From: Rhynchospora pubera
Lineage: Eukaryota > Streptophyta > Magnoliopsida > Poales > Cyperaceae
DNA length: 64,000 bases
NCBI GenBank assembly: GCA_028095005.1
Contig: CM051459.1
Location: 314,962,513-315,026,512 of the forward strand
Direction of reading: 5' to 3'
Numbering within the stretch: the stretch's first letter is position 1; each line of letters begins with the position of its first letter. Positions 48,301 through 61,300 of the stretch are shown here, piece after piece. Both the position numbers and the translations under genes were made by a program. The notes below the pieces were generated by a model. It made no database searches and was not told where the DNA came from. It was given only the letters and a program-made list of their open reading frames with translations.

Positions 48301-50677
48301 CCAAAGACATGAGTGTGCGCTCTCTGGCAAGCACCCCCCATGCATAAGGCCATGCTCTGTGGTATATTTTCATTTTAGTCACTTTTAGAGTATTACAGAA
48401 CTCATCGACACTTGTGAGTGTGCGCTCTCAGGCAAGCACCCCTCACTCATGCCTCTGAGCCCCAAAACAGTGTTGACAAGTGATCTATGTAAGGACTCTT
48501 CTAGGAACTAGTTTGTAGCTGCAACAGAAAACAAACAAAACAAAGAAACAAGCAAGGCCAGAAAGGAAGAAAGGAATAGAGGAAAGGAGATTTTATTCCA
48601 TAAACAAAAGAACAGTACAATTCCTTTTTTACCTTTTCTTCAAAATCCCTTTTTTTTTTACAAGTCTTTTTTCTAAAATGATTTTGGCAGCACCTTAGTG
48701 TGTTTCTCCAAAGTGCCGCGCCTAATCTTCCATCTTCAGCTTCTTTTATAGGCATAGTTTAGGGTTCCCATCATGCTTCCTGCTGCCATGTGGCATCTCC
48801 TCAGATTTTCGAAATCTGATCAAGGGCTGAGATGTTGTGATGGAGAACCGCCATACTTTTCCAAGCTTCGTTTTACTTCTTTCTTTTACTGCTTGATTAT
48901 ACTCTCCAATGGGTATTTGACATTTGGCATTCGATGCTTTGTTTCAGCTGGGTCCAGTGGTATGCTCCCTTGACTCACTACTCTTTACTTGCGTTATGTA
49001 AGCAATTGGGTTTGGTATTGAGTGCTCATAGCTGCTGCATGTTTGTTTGTGATTTCAGTTCATTCCTGTCTTGATCTAATGGCACTGGTGAAGGCTACCC
49101 ATTTTTACTTGAAAGCAATCATGAGGTGTTGGCAGCTTCCTATTGGTTTATCTTGATATAACAAGTGGGGTCCAGTGCCATTTGGCAATTGAGTAAAAGG
49201 CAAGCATCCAATGGTCGGTTAGCATCTAAGGGCTGAGGTTCATGGAGGGAGTGCCTTCAATAATTGGTATGTTGCTGGCGTGGTATGATTGGTATGCTGC
49301 TTCCTTTATCAACACATGTGCCTTTTGATCATCATCTAATGGCTGCAGGATGCTCCTTGGGGATCAAGTTTTTCTACTGGCGTTCAAGTCACATGGAGAG
49401 GAGGGGGACCAGTGAGATAACCTTCCTTTTACTTTTCACTTTTCTCCTCTCAAGTTCAACCAAAAGCAACAGTGTCTCCAGTGAATTTGGTGGCGATTAA
49501 CATTTGTTCTCAGTCATTATAGCATCTAAGTACCATGTTTAACATGCCTCATTAATCAATTGAATTTGTTGACCATTGTTATGCCCAACTTGACCAACGG
49601 TTGACTGGTTATGGCACCAATTGGCGTTCTCATCACTTAGGCATCACTTGATTGCAATTGGCCACATAGGATACATTGTTACACATCCAGGAAGGTGTGT
49701 GAACCATGGATTGATACTTCACTCATCCAATTTGCTCAATTTTGAGTTCTTCTTTCTCACTGGCTTGATCTTCTCTTTTGAAATTGGGCACCATAGAGTT
49801 CACTATAGGGGTCGGGAGTGGTACCACCGTGTTCTACTCATCATGAGCTTTCCAGCGGTATCAAGAATTCCGACAATGGTGGAGGGAATCGTCGGATTGG
49901 ATTTTGTCAGAGGCGGAGGAAGCTTCATCTCCGATTCCCTTTTCTTTCTTTCCGTTTAGATGTGGGGTCCATGAACGAGACCCAATGGCAGCTTGCCATT
50001 TGTGAGGAAGTGAATAGCTGACAGGTGGGGTCAGGTGCGAGAGAATGGGAGAGGAGCCAGTCGTGGCTCGCCAGCTGTGCGCGAAGAAGTGAAGTTGGAC
50101 AATTCGGATTAGAGGAGGAAGATTCTTAGCCATCTTCTCCATTTTCGTTCATAATGGATCCGTCCATTTCAGAGGATTTTCATGATTTTACATTATGTCC
50201 ATTCTCAAATAAATTGTTTGGATGCCCTCTCTTTATTATTTGATCATGTAAATTTGCATGGATTCTCATAAAAATATGAGGAACATAATAGTCATGGATT
50301 TTCTATTTTTTTTATTTTTTTAAACTAATTAAATGAATTTTCTAAAGCTTATAGAACAATTTATATAATTAGTTTATTTGTGCCTCCTTGTTGCATCTTT
50401 CTAGCTTCTTATTTTGTCTAGTGATCCATGATGTTTATGTCACCTTTCCTTCTATTAATATTGAATATTAAATATCAAATTAACACAGTCATATGGCGAA
50501 CTGTATTAATATTAATATTAACATCGATATTATGGCATTAATTCAGGCACATCTTTTACTTCAAAAATTGACCCCCTCCCTCTGAGGGTCGGGACCCGTC
50601 ATGTGTTCACGGGCCCTATTTTCACCGCCTCGTGACTTGTTGCAATTTTCTTGTGCGGCAAAAATTCGAGGTAAACA
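45340..50677 (-). repeat. Element 2 3' LTR, 5,338 bp
   Basis: On the minus strand it starts TGTTTACCTCG (complement ending 50,677), directly after the polypurine tract, and ends GTGCGAGACA at 45,340, the same base at which the 5' LTR copy meets its primer-site spacer. A TATA-like CTATAAAAG lies at the complement of 48,743-48,751. About 300-430 bases further along the transcript are two copies of a ~28-base motif (48,311-48,338 and 48,416-48,443) that can fold with GTGC pairing GCGC. The conserved LTR-end hairpin is at 45,527-45,548 with stem CAGCAGG/CCTGTTG. Small ORFs inside are not considered genes. Confidence 0.92.
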
Positions 50678-50691
50678 AATGCCCCCCACCA
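50678..50691 (-). other. Polypurine tract of element 2
   Basis: Complement of 'aatgccccccacca' reads TGGTGGGGGGCATT, immediately before the LTR start TGTTTACC. It primes plus-strand DNA synthesis. Confidence 0.85.
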
Positions 50692-51300
50692 GAGTAGGTT
50701 GTGAGGAATCCAAGTCGAACGACCTGCTCTGGTGCCCCTTTCTGCATTCACTCTAGGCCTCACTCTTTATGTCACTTTTCTTCTTGTGTTACTTTATCAT
50801 TCGAGGAAGATGTCAGCTCCGATTATGATTCTGAGAGGGTTTGCATGGACGTGGTACTGGCCCTACCTTCTTTTGTTTCCCTTGCAGCATGCGCATCCGG
50901 GCAGATTGAGCTGGCGGTGGGTTCTATATGATTGTTTTTTTTTTGTATCTTTCTTTTACTGCACTTGGTACTTTTGAGGTTTTAGATTGGACTTTAGTCT
51001 CGGACTTGGTTTTAGTTGATTGTTTCTTGATGTTGTGGTTGGGCCTTTTTAGCCATGTGGTATTTTGGATCTTTCTTGGGCTTGTATGGTTTCGGGCCTT
51101 GACTGTAGCAGTTTTATGGATATGGGTGGCTGTTATGTTGAGTAGTTTTGGATGCCTTTTCGGCATCATTGTTTGGCTCATTAAAACCCCTGAATCGCGA
51201 AGCGATTATGTTCTTTCATTGCAAACCGCCACGCCTTTTGATTTCTTGCCTTTATTGGTAGATTTGAAAAGACATACGCTTTCTGGTACCCTAATTCATA

Positions 51301-51310
51301 CATATATAAG
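51301..51310 (+). promoter_or_regulatory. TATA box of the antisense ORF in element 2
   Basis: 'catatataag' lies 67-76 bases upstream of the ATG at 51,377, with a pyrimidine-rich start region between. The element 1 copy has an equivalent TATA-like site. It suggests an internal promoter opposing the LTR promoter. Confidence 0.5.
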
Positions 51311-51376
51311 GTATCATGCGCACATACTCTGTACCCTTTCCTTCTTCCAATTTTACGCACTTCTTTTTTTTTACTT

Positions 51377-52679
51377 ATGGCCGGCATCATAAATCTGAGG
51401 AATCCCAAGCGTCCTAGGGATGAATGTAGCTCCTCCGTTCAGAGTGTGCCTCCTTTCAAGCCCAACTGGTCATACGATCCGGGCAACCGCTATCTGTTTC
51501 GAGACGACGAGGCTTTTGAATGTTATCAAAGTAATATTGGTGAAGGGGGGCGTGAAGTTTCCACTTGCTTTTTCTTCCATCCTCAGGGGCGTTTCACCAC
51601 CCCTTATATGAATTTAATAACAGGGTGGCTTAATGCCTGGAGCCTCCATGGCTTGTCAAGGCTTGATACCCCTTACCACCCAGATATCACCAAGTTATTT
51701 TATGCCAATCTCCGCGTCACTTTTGACCACCATGGCATCCCTTCTGCTTCTTCCTATCTTTTCAGCAGGCTTTTTCACATAGGGGTTGAGGATTTGGCTG
51801 ACTTGATTGGTGCCACAGATACTTTAACCGGCTTGTCAGTTTATGCCTTCGGGAGTTGGCCTCGCGAGCAAGGGACATACCGGGGTCATTGCGAGTGGTT
51901 CAGGATACCCAGATCTGAAGCAGGTTCTGAACTGGTCTCTACTACGCATTTGCCTGCGCTTCACCGGTAGTTTTATTATTTGCGTGTTTGTTTTTTTTTT
52001 GTTTCTTTTTGTTTGCCACCGAAGGATAGGTTCATGACTATGAAGTTTATATGTTCCTTTCAGGTTATTTTTCTTGGTTATCAACTACATCCTTTTTCCT
52101 CAGGGTGAATTATCAGGCTTGACTCGCCCAGGGACTTTGTTCTACCTTCGCTTATTGCTTCTCAAACGCGGGAAAGCTAATCTTCCTAGCCTCATCCTCC
52201 AAAACATGCATCATGTCACGAGGTTTCCCAAGGGCCATTTGCCTTATGGGAGTTTAATCGAGGCCTTGATGGAGCGGGCTCAGATTCCATTGCCTGAGAT
52301 ATTGTGGGGGAATCCAATCACTGAGCGGCTTATCCTGTACCCGCGCAACCTGCTCTTGGATCTGACTTCCTTTGGGTGGGTGGAGATGGCTCATGGCACT
52401 CTGGTCCCTGGCCCCAACTACCCGGTGAACAGTCATATCCTTCATAGGTTTGCTGCTGTGAATCAGTATAGTCCGGTAAGAGAGGCTTCTCCCCCTTCTC
52501 CGGATGGCTCAGCCATTGAAGAATCTTTTCCACTCCAGGAACACATAAACCAGCGTTTTAAGGAGCTAGATCAGCGACTGGAGAATGTCGAGACGGTGCT
52601 TCAGTCAATTCATAACACTTTAGAGACCTTTGCAGGGGCGATGGCCGCAGCTCAGGCGCCTTCTGTGCCTCTGATGTGA
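51377..52679 (+). CDS. Antisense extra ORF of element 2 (putative plant transposon protein), one intron
   Basis: Exons 51377-51966 and 52064-52679 are separated by a 97-bp GT/AG intron. Joined they give 401 codons with no stop. The homologous element 1 copy has an intron at exactly the same codon (Arg split as two plus one bases), which supports the model. Stretches shared with that copy include NRYLFRDDEAFECY, FYANLRVTFDHH, LPALHR, GTLFYLRLLLLKRGKANLPS and GHLPYGSLIEALMERA. They resemble the 'putative plant transposon protein' family. A C-terminal coiled coil (INQRFKELDQRLENVETVLQ) suggests oligomerisation. It lies opposite to gag-pol, between pol and the 3' LTR, as additional ORFs of some Tat elements do. 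The biochemical role is unknown. Confidence 0.82.
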
Positions 52680-52899
52680 AGAGGTCTCGGATGTTTGGTT
52701 ATTTGGTTTCGTTGTTTTGTTACTTCGTTTAGTATATTTTTTTTTGTTGTTGTTCAAACTGTGGTAATTTCGGATGGTTTATGTTTGGTATTTTGATTTT
52801 TATGACTTGATTAGGGCGATTTGGAACCCTAATAGCTTTTGGTCTGTTGATCTTGATTTATGGACATCTGCTGAGGTTTATTAGTGATTTGGTTTAGAT

Positions 52900-54060
52900 T
52901 GTCATGGATAGCGACACCAGATATCGCTAGCGGGACAGATATTTTTTGTTATTCTCCCTGCTCTTTGGTTACGGCAGCAAGGAACATACCGGTGGGATTT
53001 GTCTATTCTACATTGTTGCCTCGGTGGCTAGGACCATTCCGGTGGGAATTGTTCGCTCCATATTACCGCTCTGACATGTAGAATAGACATCCTGGGCATG
53101 GCACGCAGTGGGTGCGGCATGCGGCGGGACTTTGTGCATCATTTTCTGTTGGTTGTTTTGGTATGACGGTAAGGGACGTACCGTCGGGACTTGTCTGTTC
53201 CATATCACTCTTCTGATGTGGTGAGATGGATTTTCTCCTGGCTCTTTGGGTACGGCAGCTAGGAACATACCGTAGGGACTTGCTTGTTCCACATCACTTC
53301 TTGCATGTTGTGGGATGGTTTTTTTTTTTTCTCCTGGCTCTTTGGGTACGGCAGCTAGGAACATACCGTAGTCGGTGGTTTAAGGCCCAACACGACCATG
53401 GGCCCCTCTGGGTATTAGGATTTATGAGGCCTATTCCTTGACATGGTTGGCGGACATCAGCCGTGGTGTTCTCCGTTTTCAGAGGGGCTTTTAGGTTCGG
53501 TTTGGTCTTCTTTTCTTTGGTAGGTTTTGGCAAGAATTACATTTTGAGTAGACAGGTTGTCTTTTTGATCTGTAACTGTTGAGGATGTGGTTTTGACTAA
53601 TCCCATGGTAAATTTCACCTTTTGTGTCTTAATTTAGAGTTCAAGACACAGAACTTTTGTTCATCCTTTAGTTCGGTGAGATGAACAGGCACCTAGTACT
53701 TTGTTTAAAGGACAAAGCACAAGACTTTGGCCATCTTTTTTGGGTAGGTGTGATGGACAGATCACCGCATTGTGTCTTAATTTAGAGTTCAAGACACGGA
53801 ACTTTTGTTCATCCTTTAATTTGGTGAGATGAGCAGGCACCTAGTACCTTGTTTAAAGCACAAGGCACAAAACTTTTGTAGTAAGTTTCACCGTTTGGTA
53901 AGTTTCACCGTTTGGTAAGTTTCACCGTTTGTGTCTTAATTTAGAGTTCAAGACACAGAACTTTTGTTCATCCTTTAGTTCGGTGAGATGAACAGGCACC
54001 TAGTACTTTGTTTTAAGGACAAAGCACAAGACTTTTTTCTTAGGGTCGTATTTTGGGGTG
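52900..54060 (+). repeat. Two tandem-repeat fields between antisense ORF and pol remnant
   Basis: Field one (about 52,950-53,390) repeats 'ggctctttgg(t)tacggcagc(a/t)a(g)gaacatacc' with 'gtgggatttgt'-like ends. On the minus strand it contains TCCCACCGG, as does the element 1 repeat. Field two (53,610-54,035) has ~130-175-bp units: 'gtgtcttaatttagagttca', 'gatgaacaggcacctagta', 'aggacaaagcacaagac'. Confidence 0.8.
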
Positions 54061-54505
54061 TAGGCCATTTGTAAAGGGGATGCTCTATGGATGTCCATGA
54101 GGACAGAACACTCCTTTTATCTTGGCCTGGTGGGACAGAACATTTTGTATATATTTTTAGAAGTTTCGGATTTTGGACTTTGAAATTTGCCTTTTTATTT
54201 AGGGATTTGAGAGTATTTAGGGAGATTTGGTTTTAACCTTTTATTTGAGCTATATTTTAGCTTGGTCTAGTTTCTTTTGGTCATATGCTTTTATATTTTG
54301 GAATAAGATGCATTTTTCTTGTTGGACTTGGATTTTATTTAGGATTTCGACTTGGGGTTATTTTAGGAAATTTTGAAGGGTTTATTTTATTTAAAGGTTA
54401 ATTTGTTACTTTAGGGTTTTGGCTCAGGGATGCTCCATAGCATTCAAAAGAACGGAGCACCTGTCGAGCCTTGACCCGGTGGGACGTGTGAGCTTTTCTC
54501 TTTAC

Positions 54506-56150
54506 CTAAGTGAAGAGATAGTTGACCGCCTCGCAATTATCTGCCCAGTCGGTTTGTTGGCTGCTCTTTCTTTGACTTTGGTGAGCTGTGGGAACGTCGG
54601 GGTAGTTTTGTCCATAATATTTCTTCAGGTATCTCCCATTTATGGAGGAGACAGGGTGTTTTCCATTTGAATCTGCGAGTAGGTAGGCTCCGCCTTCATA
54701 TGCTTGTTCTATGACATAGGGGCCTTCCCAATTTGGTGCAAATTTGGGACCATGGTGTCGGCCGAGGATAGGTCGCCTTAGAACTAGTACCAATTCTCCC
54801 TTCTTGAATGTTCTGGGTCTTGATAGCTTTTCATAAGCTCGCGTCATTCTGGCTTGATATAACTCCAAATTTTGTTGAGCTGCCAGTCTCCTTTCATCCA
54901 TTCCGTCCAACTCTTGCAACCTCAGTTGCGTTTGTTTAGTCAGAGGGATTTGTGCTGCCATAGCTACTCTCAGTGACGGGAGTTCCACCTCGATTGGTAG
55001 GACTGCTTCTGCCCCATATACCAAGGAATAGGGTGTGGCTTGGGTTGCTGTTCTATGAGTGATGCGGTATGCCCACAATGCTTCGTGCAGTTTCTCATGC
55101 TAGTTTCTCTGATTATCCCCGATGGTTTTGCGAAGAATCTTGATCAATGTTTTGTTAAAGGCCTTCGCTAGTCCATTGGCTCTTGGGTTGTAGATGGAGG
55201 AGTATCTCCATTCAATTTTGTATTTGTCGGCAAAGGCATCAATTTTGACATTTTTTGAAGGCTGTCCCATTGTCAGAGATAATTTTCCTTGGGTTTCCGT
55301 ACCTATGAAGCATTTGAGTGGTAAAGAACCTGACCCCGTCAGAGGCCTTGATTTCACGGTATGACCTAGCTTCGGCCCATTTGGAAAAGTAGTCCATAGC
55401 GGCCAATATGACGCGGTGCCGATTTGAGACTGGTGGGTCAATGGGGCCTATAATATCTGTTCCCCAGATTTCGAAAGGCCATGATACCACCGTTGGATGT
55501 AGCACATTTGGGTGTTGGTGTATGAAATCTCCGTGAATCTGGCACATATGGCATCGTCTGGAGAAGTCTTCGCAGTCATTAATCATGGTGGGCCAATAAT
55601 AGCCCATCAGTTTGATTTGCACTCGCATCCGAGAGCCCGACTGGTGGGCTCCGCATACTCCCGAGTGAATTTCTTGCATAACTTGGCGGGCTTCGATTTT
55701 CGATATACATCTAAGCCATGACCCTTCATAGGACCTCTAGTAGAGCATGTTGTTGACATATACAAACCATAGGGCCCTTTTTCTGATTTGTTTGTTTTCG
55801 AGCAGTTTACCTTGCTGAAAGTAATCAAGGAAGGGTCGCCTCCAGTCTTTCTTGGTTGACACCTTTGGTTGTCGTGACTTGTGTGATTTCTCTCCATTCT
55901 TTTTCATATTCTCTTTCAAGGTTTAGGATGTCTGTGAACATAGTTTCTTCTTGCTCATCTTTTCTTTGTGGAAAGCAGGGGGACAAGGACCTCTGGCGGT
56001 GGAAAAGGATTTGGATTTCTTCCTGGTTTGGATCACTGAGCTCATTGGCTAGCCTGGCCAAAGTACCCTATTTGCCATTCAGAGACCTCAGAACTTTCTG
56101 GAAGGTAATATGTGTGAACTTAGCCATCAATTCAAGAGTTTTTTCATGAT
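54506..56150 (-). pseudogene. pol: Element 2 pol remnant: end of archaeal RNase H plus integrase, broken
   Basis: Going down the minus strand: the end of the second RNase H (LARLANELSDPNQEEIQILF) near 56,060; integrase zinc region HSGVCGAHQSG and CHMCQ; core GTDIIGP and ISDNGTAF; then NGLAKAFNKT, where the catalytic Glu is Lys; and the C-terminal GPKFAPNWEGPYVI and GRYLKKYYG. The reading frame changes several times (near 55,740, 55,680 and 55,250) and an in-frame TAG lies at 55,097-55,099. The last 190 codons (55,078-54,506) are open. Protease, RT and the gypsy RNase H are absent, so the unit cannot copy or integrate itself. Confidence 0.9.
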
Positions 56151-56309
56151 ATTTGACCAATTTTGGTTTTCTTATTTTGAAGAGACCTTCAATCTGGCTT
56201 AGGACGAGTTGGGATCCCCGTAGATCTCTAACTGCTCAATACCCCTTTGAAGAGCTATTTCAAATCCGACTATCAAGGTTTTGTATTTGGTTTCATTGTT
56301 TGTACATGG

Positions 56310-57675
56310 TTTGAAGGGTCATCAGAACTATGGAAGTCTGATATCATATTGAGCTATGAGAACTATGAAAGTCTGATATGGTTTGAACATTATCAGGACT
56401 GTGGAAGTCTGATATGATTTGGAGCGCCATGAGAACTGTGAAAGTCTGACACGGCTTGGAACATTATCAGGACTGTGGGAGTCTGATATGATTTTGAGCG
56501 CCATGAGAACTGTGAAAGTCTGACACGGCTTAGAACATTACCAGAACTGTGAAAGTCTGATATGATTTTGAGCGCCATGAGAACTGTGAAAGTCTGACAC
56601 GGCTTGGAACATTACCAGAACTGTGGAAGTCTGATATGATTTTGAGCGCCATGAGAACTGTGAAAGTCAGACACGGCTTGGAACATTACCAGAACTGTGG
56701 GAGTCTGATATGATTTTGAGCGCCATGAGAACTGTGAAAGTCTGACACGGCTTGGAACATTACCAGAACTGTGGGAGTCTGATATGATTTTGAGCGCCAT
56801 GAGAACTGTGAAAGTCTGACACGGCTTAGAACATTACCAGAACTGTGAAAGTCTGATATGATTTTGAGCGCCATGAGAACTGTGAAAGTCTGACACGGCT
56901 TGGAACATTACCAGAACTGTGAAAGTCTGATATGATTTTGAGCGCCATGAGAACTGTGAAAGTCTGACACGGCTTGGAACATTACCAGAACTGTGGGAGT
57001 CTGATATGATTTTGAGCGCCATGAGAACTGTGAAAGTCTGACACGGCTTGGAACATTACCAGAACTGTGGGAGTCTGATATGATTTTGAGCGCCATGAGA
57101 ACTGTGAAAGTCTGACACGGCTTGGAACATTACCAGAACTGTGGGAGTCTGATATGATTTTGAGCGCCATGAGAACTGTGAAAGTCTGACACGGCTTGGA
57201 ATATTATCAAGACTGTGGAAGTCTGATATGATTTGGAGTGCCATGAGAACTGTGAAAGTCTGACACGGCTTGGAATATTACCAGAACTGTGTGAGTCTGA
57301 TATGATTTGAACATTATCAGAACTGTGGAAGTCTGATATGATTTTGAGCGCCATGAGAACTGTGAAAGTCTGACACGGCTTGGAATATTACCAGAACTGT
57401 GGAAGTCTGATATGATTTGGAGTGCCATGAGAACTGTGAAAGTCTGACACGGCTTGGAATATTACCAGAACTGTGTGAGTCTGATATGATTTGAACATTA
57501 TCAGAACTGTGGAAGTCTGATATGATTTTGAGCGCCATGAGAACTGTGAAAGTCTGACACGGCTTGGAATATTACCAGAACTGTGGAAGTCTGATATGAT
57601 TTGGAGCGCCATGAGAACTGTGAAAGTCTGACACGGCTTGGGACATTACCAGGACTGTGAAGGTCTGATATTATT
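56310..57675. repeat. Minisatellite, 74-bp unit, ~17 copies, with a 184-bp higher-order block
   Basis: The phrase 'gccatgagaactgtgaaagtc' recurs at 74-bp steps from about 56,426 to 57,237. It then recurs at alternating 110 and 74 bp (57,237; 57,347; 57,421; 57,531; 57,605), a 184-bp higher-order repeat. Each unit is itself two ~37-bp halves starting 'gaactgtg(g/a)(g/a)agtctga'. It stands exactly where protease, RT and RNase H should be. Because 74 is not a multiple of 3, every frame is closed within three units, so it is not coding. Confidence 0.95.
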
Positions 57676-58343
57676 TTCAAGGTTAATTTAACGGAGACTT
57701 TGCAAGCCTCTCTTTACTTTCATCCGTCCAATGGATTATCAATGTTTCGGTTATAGGTCTATATTCCAGTTTAGTTTTGACATCTTTTTCCTTGGCTTGA
57801 GAGATTTGAGGTTTTCTTGCCCCCGGTTTAGCCTTAGCATATTTGTTCTTGGCTGAGGCGTTCTGAGCTTTCCTGCCCCCTGTTTAGCCTTGGCATATTT
57901 GCTGGGGTGTTTTGAGCTTTTCTGCCCCCTGTTTAGCCTTGGCATATTTGCTCTTGGCTGGGGTGTTTTGAGCTTTTGTTACTCTCAGATTAGGTGTCTC
58001 ATCATCTCTTGTAATAACACCCTTTCTGAGACAATGGTTGAGTTTTGACGAGATCTTTTGTAGATTTTCTTGATTCCGAATTCTGGATGCCGAAGGGTTT
58101 ATTTATGTACAGCATTTTGGTCTGGATTTTTTTTTTCAGAGATTTGGTTTTGATTTTTTTTGTTTAGTGTGAAGGTTATGAGGTTTTGGCATGCATTTCA
58201 AAGTTAAGGGTATATTCATATCCAGGTTCGCTCCTCAACTTCCTACGAAAACCCCTTATTCCCCTGGCTCTTTTTTTTTAAAAAAAACTTATAGGAGCTA
58301 AGTCTTTGCGCGATATGTGCCACATGTGGTGAACTCATAGCTT
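57676..58343. repeat. Gag 3' flank with short tandem repeats
   Basis: At about 57,810-57,975 a ~55-60-bp unit ('ttgagcttttctgccccctg', 'tagccttggcatatttgct') is repeated three to four times with internal deletions. The rest is unremarkable non-coding sequence up to the Gag stop. Confidence 0.7.
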
Positions 58344-61300
58344 TTACCGGGCATTTCGACCCGATGATGATGTCTGTAGTTCTTCGGTTGTTTTGGTATA
58401 TCCCTTTCTGTCTTGGTTGTCTTGGTTGTTTTCAGAGTTTGTTCCAGCATGGCCATCTTGTGACCGTGATTCCATCAAAATTTCCCACCCTTTCATGTAT
58501 TCTATATTGGATTCGGCTTTCCTTTGTTGAATTTTTGTTGAACTGTCACAGGAAACTTTGCTCTTTTCCTTGGAGTTTCTCAGGAGCTCATGTATTTCAC
58601 CATTTTGTTGCTTGAGCATGGCTATTCCTGCGACTTTCGCCTGGTGTGATTTTCCATCCCCTTGAAGAGGTGCCGAAACCTGCTGAGGGAGCAACGTAAT
58701 CCAATGATTACATAGCTCGAGTTGCTTCCTCAACCTATCTTGCTTAGAAGATGTTGTTGAGACTGGGAGCCCTTGGGTTTTAGTGCTATGAGGCCTTGAA
58801 CCACTTTCAGGAATTTCTTCGCATGTTTCAACATGAGAAATCATATTGCAAGTCGTCGACGAATACTCTCCATCATCAGAATCATCATCTTCGGTTTCAG
58901 TTTCACTAACTTGCACATGAGGCATAGGGTTTTGGCGGGCATTCTTAGGCAGGTTAAACTCGCCCTTGCGGATCATCCTTTCAAGAGTATCCTTGAACTT
59001 GTAGCACTCTTCAATTGGGTGTCCAATGACCCTATGATATGGACAGTAGTTAGGATCATGGACATTTCTCATTTCTTCGGGTCGTTTGCTTGGCGGGAGA
59101 TCAAGCCCTTTTGTTAAGACCCGATAAAAGAGTCTTTTGGTTTCTCCTACTTTGAAAGAATATGGTTTACTCATTTGCTCCATCAGAGATGGTCTTCTGG
59201 GCTTGGGAAAGACCTTCTTTTCATTATTTGTTTTCCTGGAGTTGACTTCATAACCACAACTACTAGAAGCTTCCGAATTTATGGCTTTCTTGATTGGTGT
59301 ATCACTCTTGCCCATTAGAGTCATGTCAACCTCTTCTTGGTCACTCCTGAGGGGTTGAAATAACCCAGTTATATCAAGGTCCTTGTATTTCTCCATTGTA
59401 TCAAGCAAGGCTCCGAACGTAGTGGCTTTGTTCATTACTAAGAGTGGCCCCATTAGTGGAATTTGTTTACTAATGTTCCTTACCAACAATTCCACCATAT
59501 CAGACTCTTGAAGCCGCGGATAACATTGATCATTTAGATTTCTCCATCGCATAATGTAGTTCGAGAGAGACTCTTCTTCCTTGAGTTTCTTGCTTGTCAG
59601 CTCCATTGGTGTAATTCTCTGGGGTGTTATTGCGAATCTCTCGCAAAAGGATTCCTCCATGTCTCCCCAAGTTTGAATACTATTCTCTTTTAATGAGGCA
59701 TACCATTTGAAAGCTACTCCTATTAGGCTCTGGGAAAATTGGCGCAGGAGAAGTGCTTCGTTTTGCGCTGTATCTTGACATAAGGTTTTGAATCGCGCTA
59801 GATGTTTTTCTGGGCTTGTCTCAGCTCCCACACCATAAAACAATGGGAATTTTGGGATTATGTAACCCGGAGGATAACGCACCAAGTCGTACTCCTTTGG
59901 GTATGGATTACCAAATCTTTCCTTGGAACGAGCAGGAGGGCCTAACCCTGCCTTCTGCAATCGTTGGCTTATCATCTCTTCAATTTCCTCATGAGTTATC
60001 CCAAGTTTTTCAAAAGGTTCACCTGAGGTATTTGTGGGCTCTTTGAAATGTTTTAGTATGGGTTTGTTCTCCAAACAGTTGATTTTTGTTTTTGTATCAT
60101 TCATTTTTGGCTCTTCACTATTGAATTTCACGGACTTAGGTTTCTTAGGATGTGGATCACTTATTTTAGGAAGGGAATTATGCCATAATCCTTTTTTGGT
60201 AAGGGAATCTTGCACATTGGAGTACCAATTGGACAGAAGAGCATTTTCTTGTTGAGTTTCTTCTAGTTGGCGATCCATCCGCTCGAGTTCCTGTCTTTTT
60301 TGGACAGTCTCATCGCCATCAGATGATGCCCCCGGCTTAGAGCTTTCACCCTCACTTTCTGAGCTTTCGTCTGTTTGTTTTGGCGCAATCAACTTTTTGT
60401 CATCCCTTTGGGTAGAGCGATAACTCACATTCCTTTTATTATTAAGTGAGGAGCTCCTTTTCATGTGATCTTCAGTTCTCACCATATGGCTTTCATGGTC
60501 TTGTGTGTTATTAGTGTCAGAATTCACCATACAGATTGAATTTGAATCTTCCCCTTCCCTTTTTGCGAAATTGTCTCCTAAGGATTCGCTTTGACCAGTT
60601 TCAAATTCATCTTGACTTTTGGAGGTATCTATCATCTTTTCCCATAGAGACCTTTCAAAGAGGGGATTTTGGATTAAGGCTTGCACATTCTTTGATTGCT
60701 CATTATTTTCTTGGGTTTGAGTTTCTTCAATAGTATTCCAGGTATCTTTTTGGTTATCGGTTTCGGTTGCTGTAGTGTGACTGTCGTCGGAATCTACCTC
60801 TTTCTCTGATGCGCTTACCATACGAACAGTGGCGCAAAGGATGTGAGGGTTTCGCCTTATCCTTACTCCAGGAGTTTGTGAGGCGAATGTTTCATGCCAC
60901 ATATTTTGTATTCTCGATCCTTGAGGTTTAGAGGTCATTAGCCTAGCACATCGGCTGTGTGCCCCCTGCATTTCTTGTTTACCAAGCACGTGCATTCTAG
61001 TTTTCCGGGAGAGTGTTGCCAGACCATTTTTGGTAGGTATGGGAAGGATTTTCATCTGCTTTCTCGAAAAACTGCCCCCAGGGCTTCGTTTTACCTTCAC
61101 TTGTTCTCCTATTTTCAGGGAGGGGTGTACCAATTCCCCTTCAATAGGTATGGAAAAAGTTTTCTTCTGTCTTTCAAGAAAGTTGCCCCCATTATGAAGT
61201 TCTTTTGGCACTTGTTTCTCTGTTTTTCGGAAGGGACATATCAATCCTTTTTGTGTAAGTATGTGAGGAATTTTCCTTTGCTCCTCTGGGAGGCTGCCCC

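Noticed and set aside
56310..57675. Overlapping 62-74-codon ORFs in the minisatellite
   Set aside because: Frames rotate because the unit is 74 bp. They start and stop with the repeat and have no independent coding signal.
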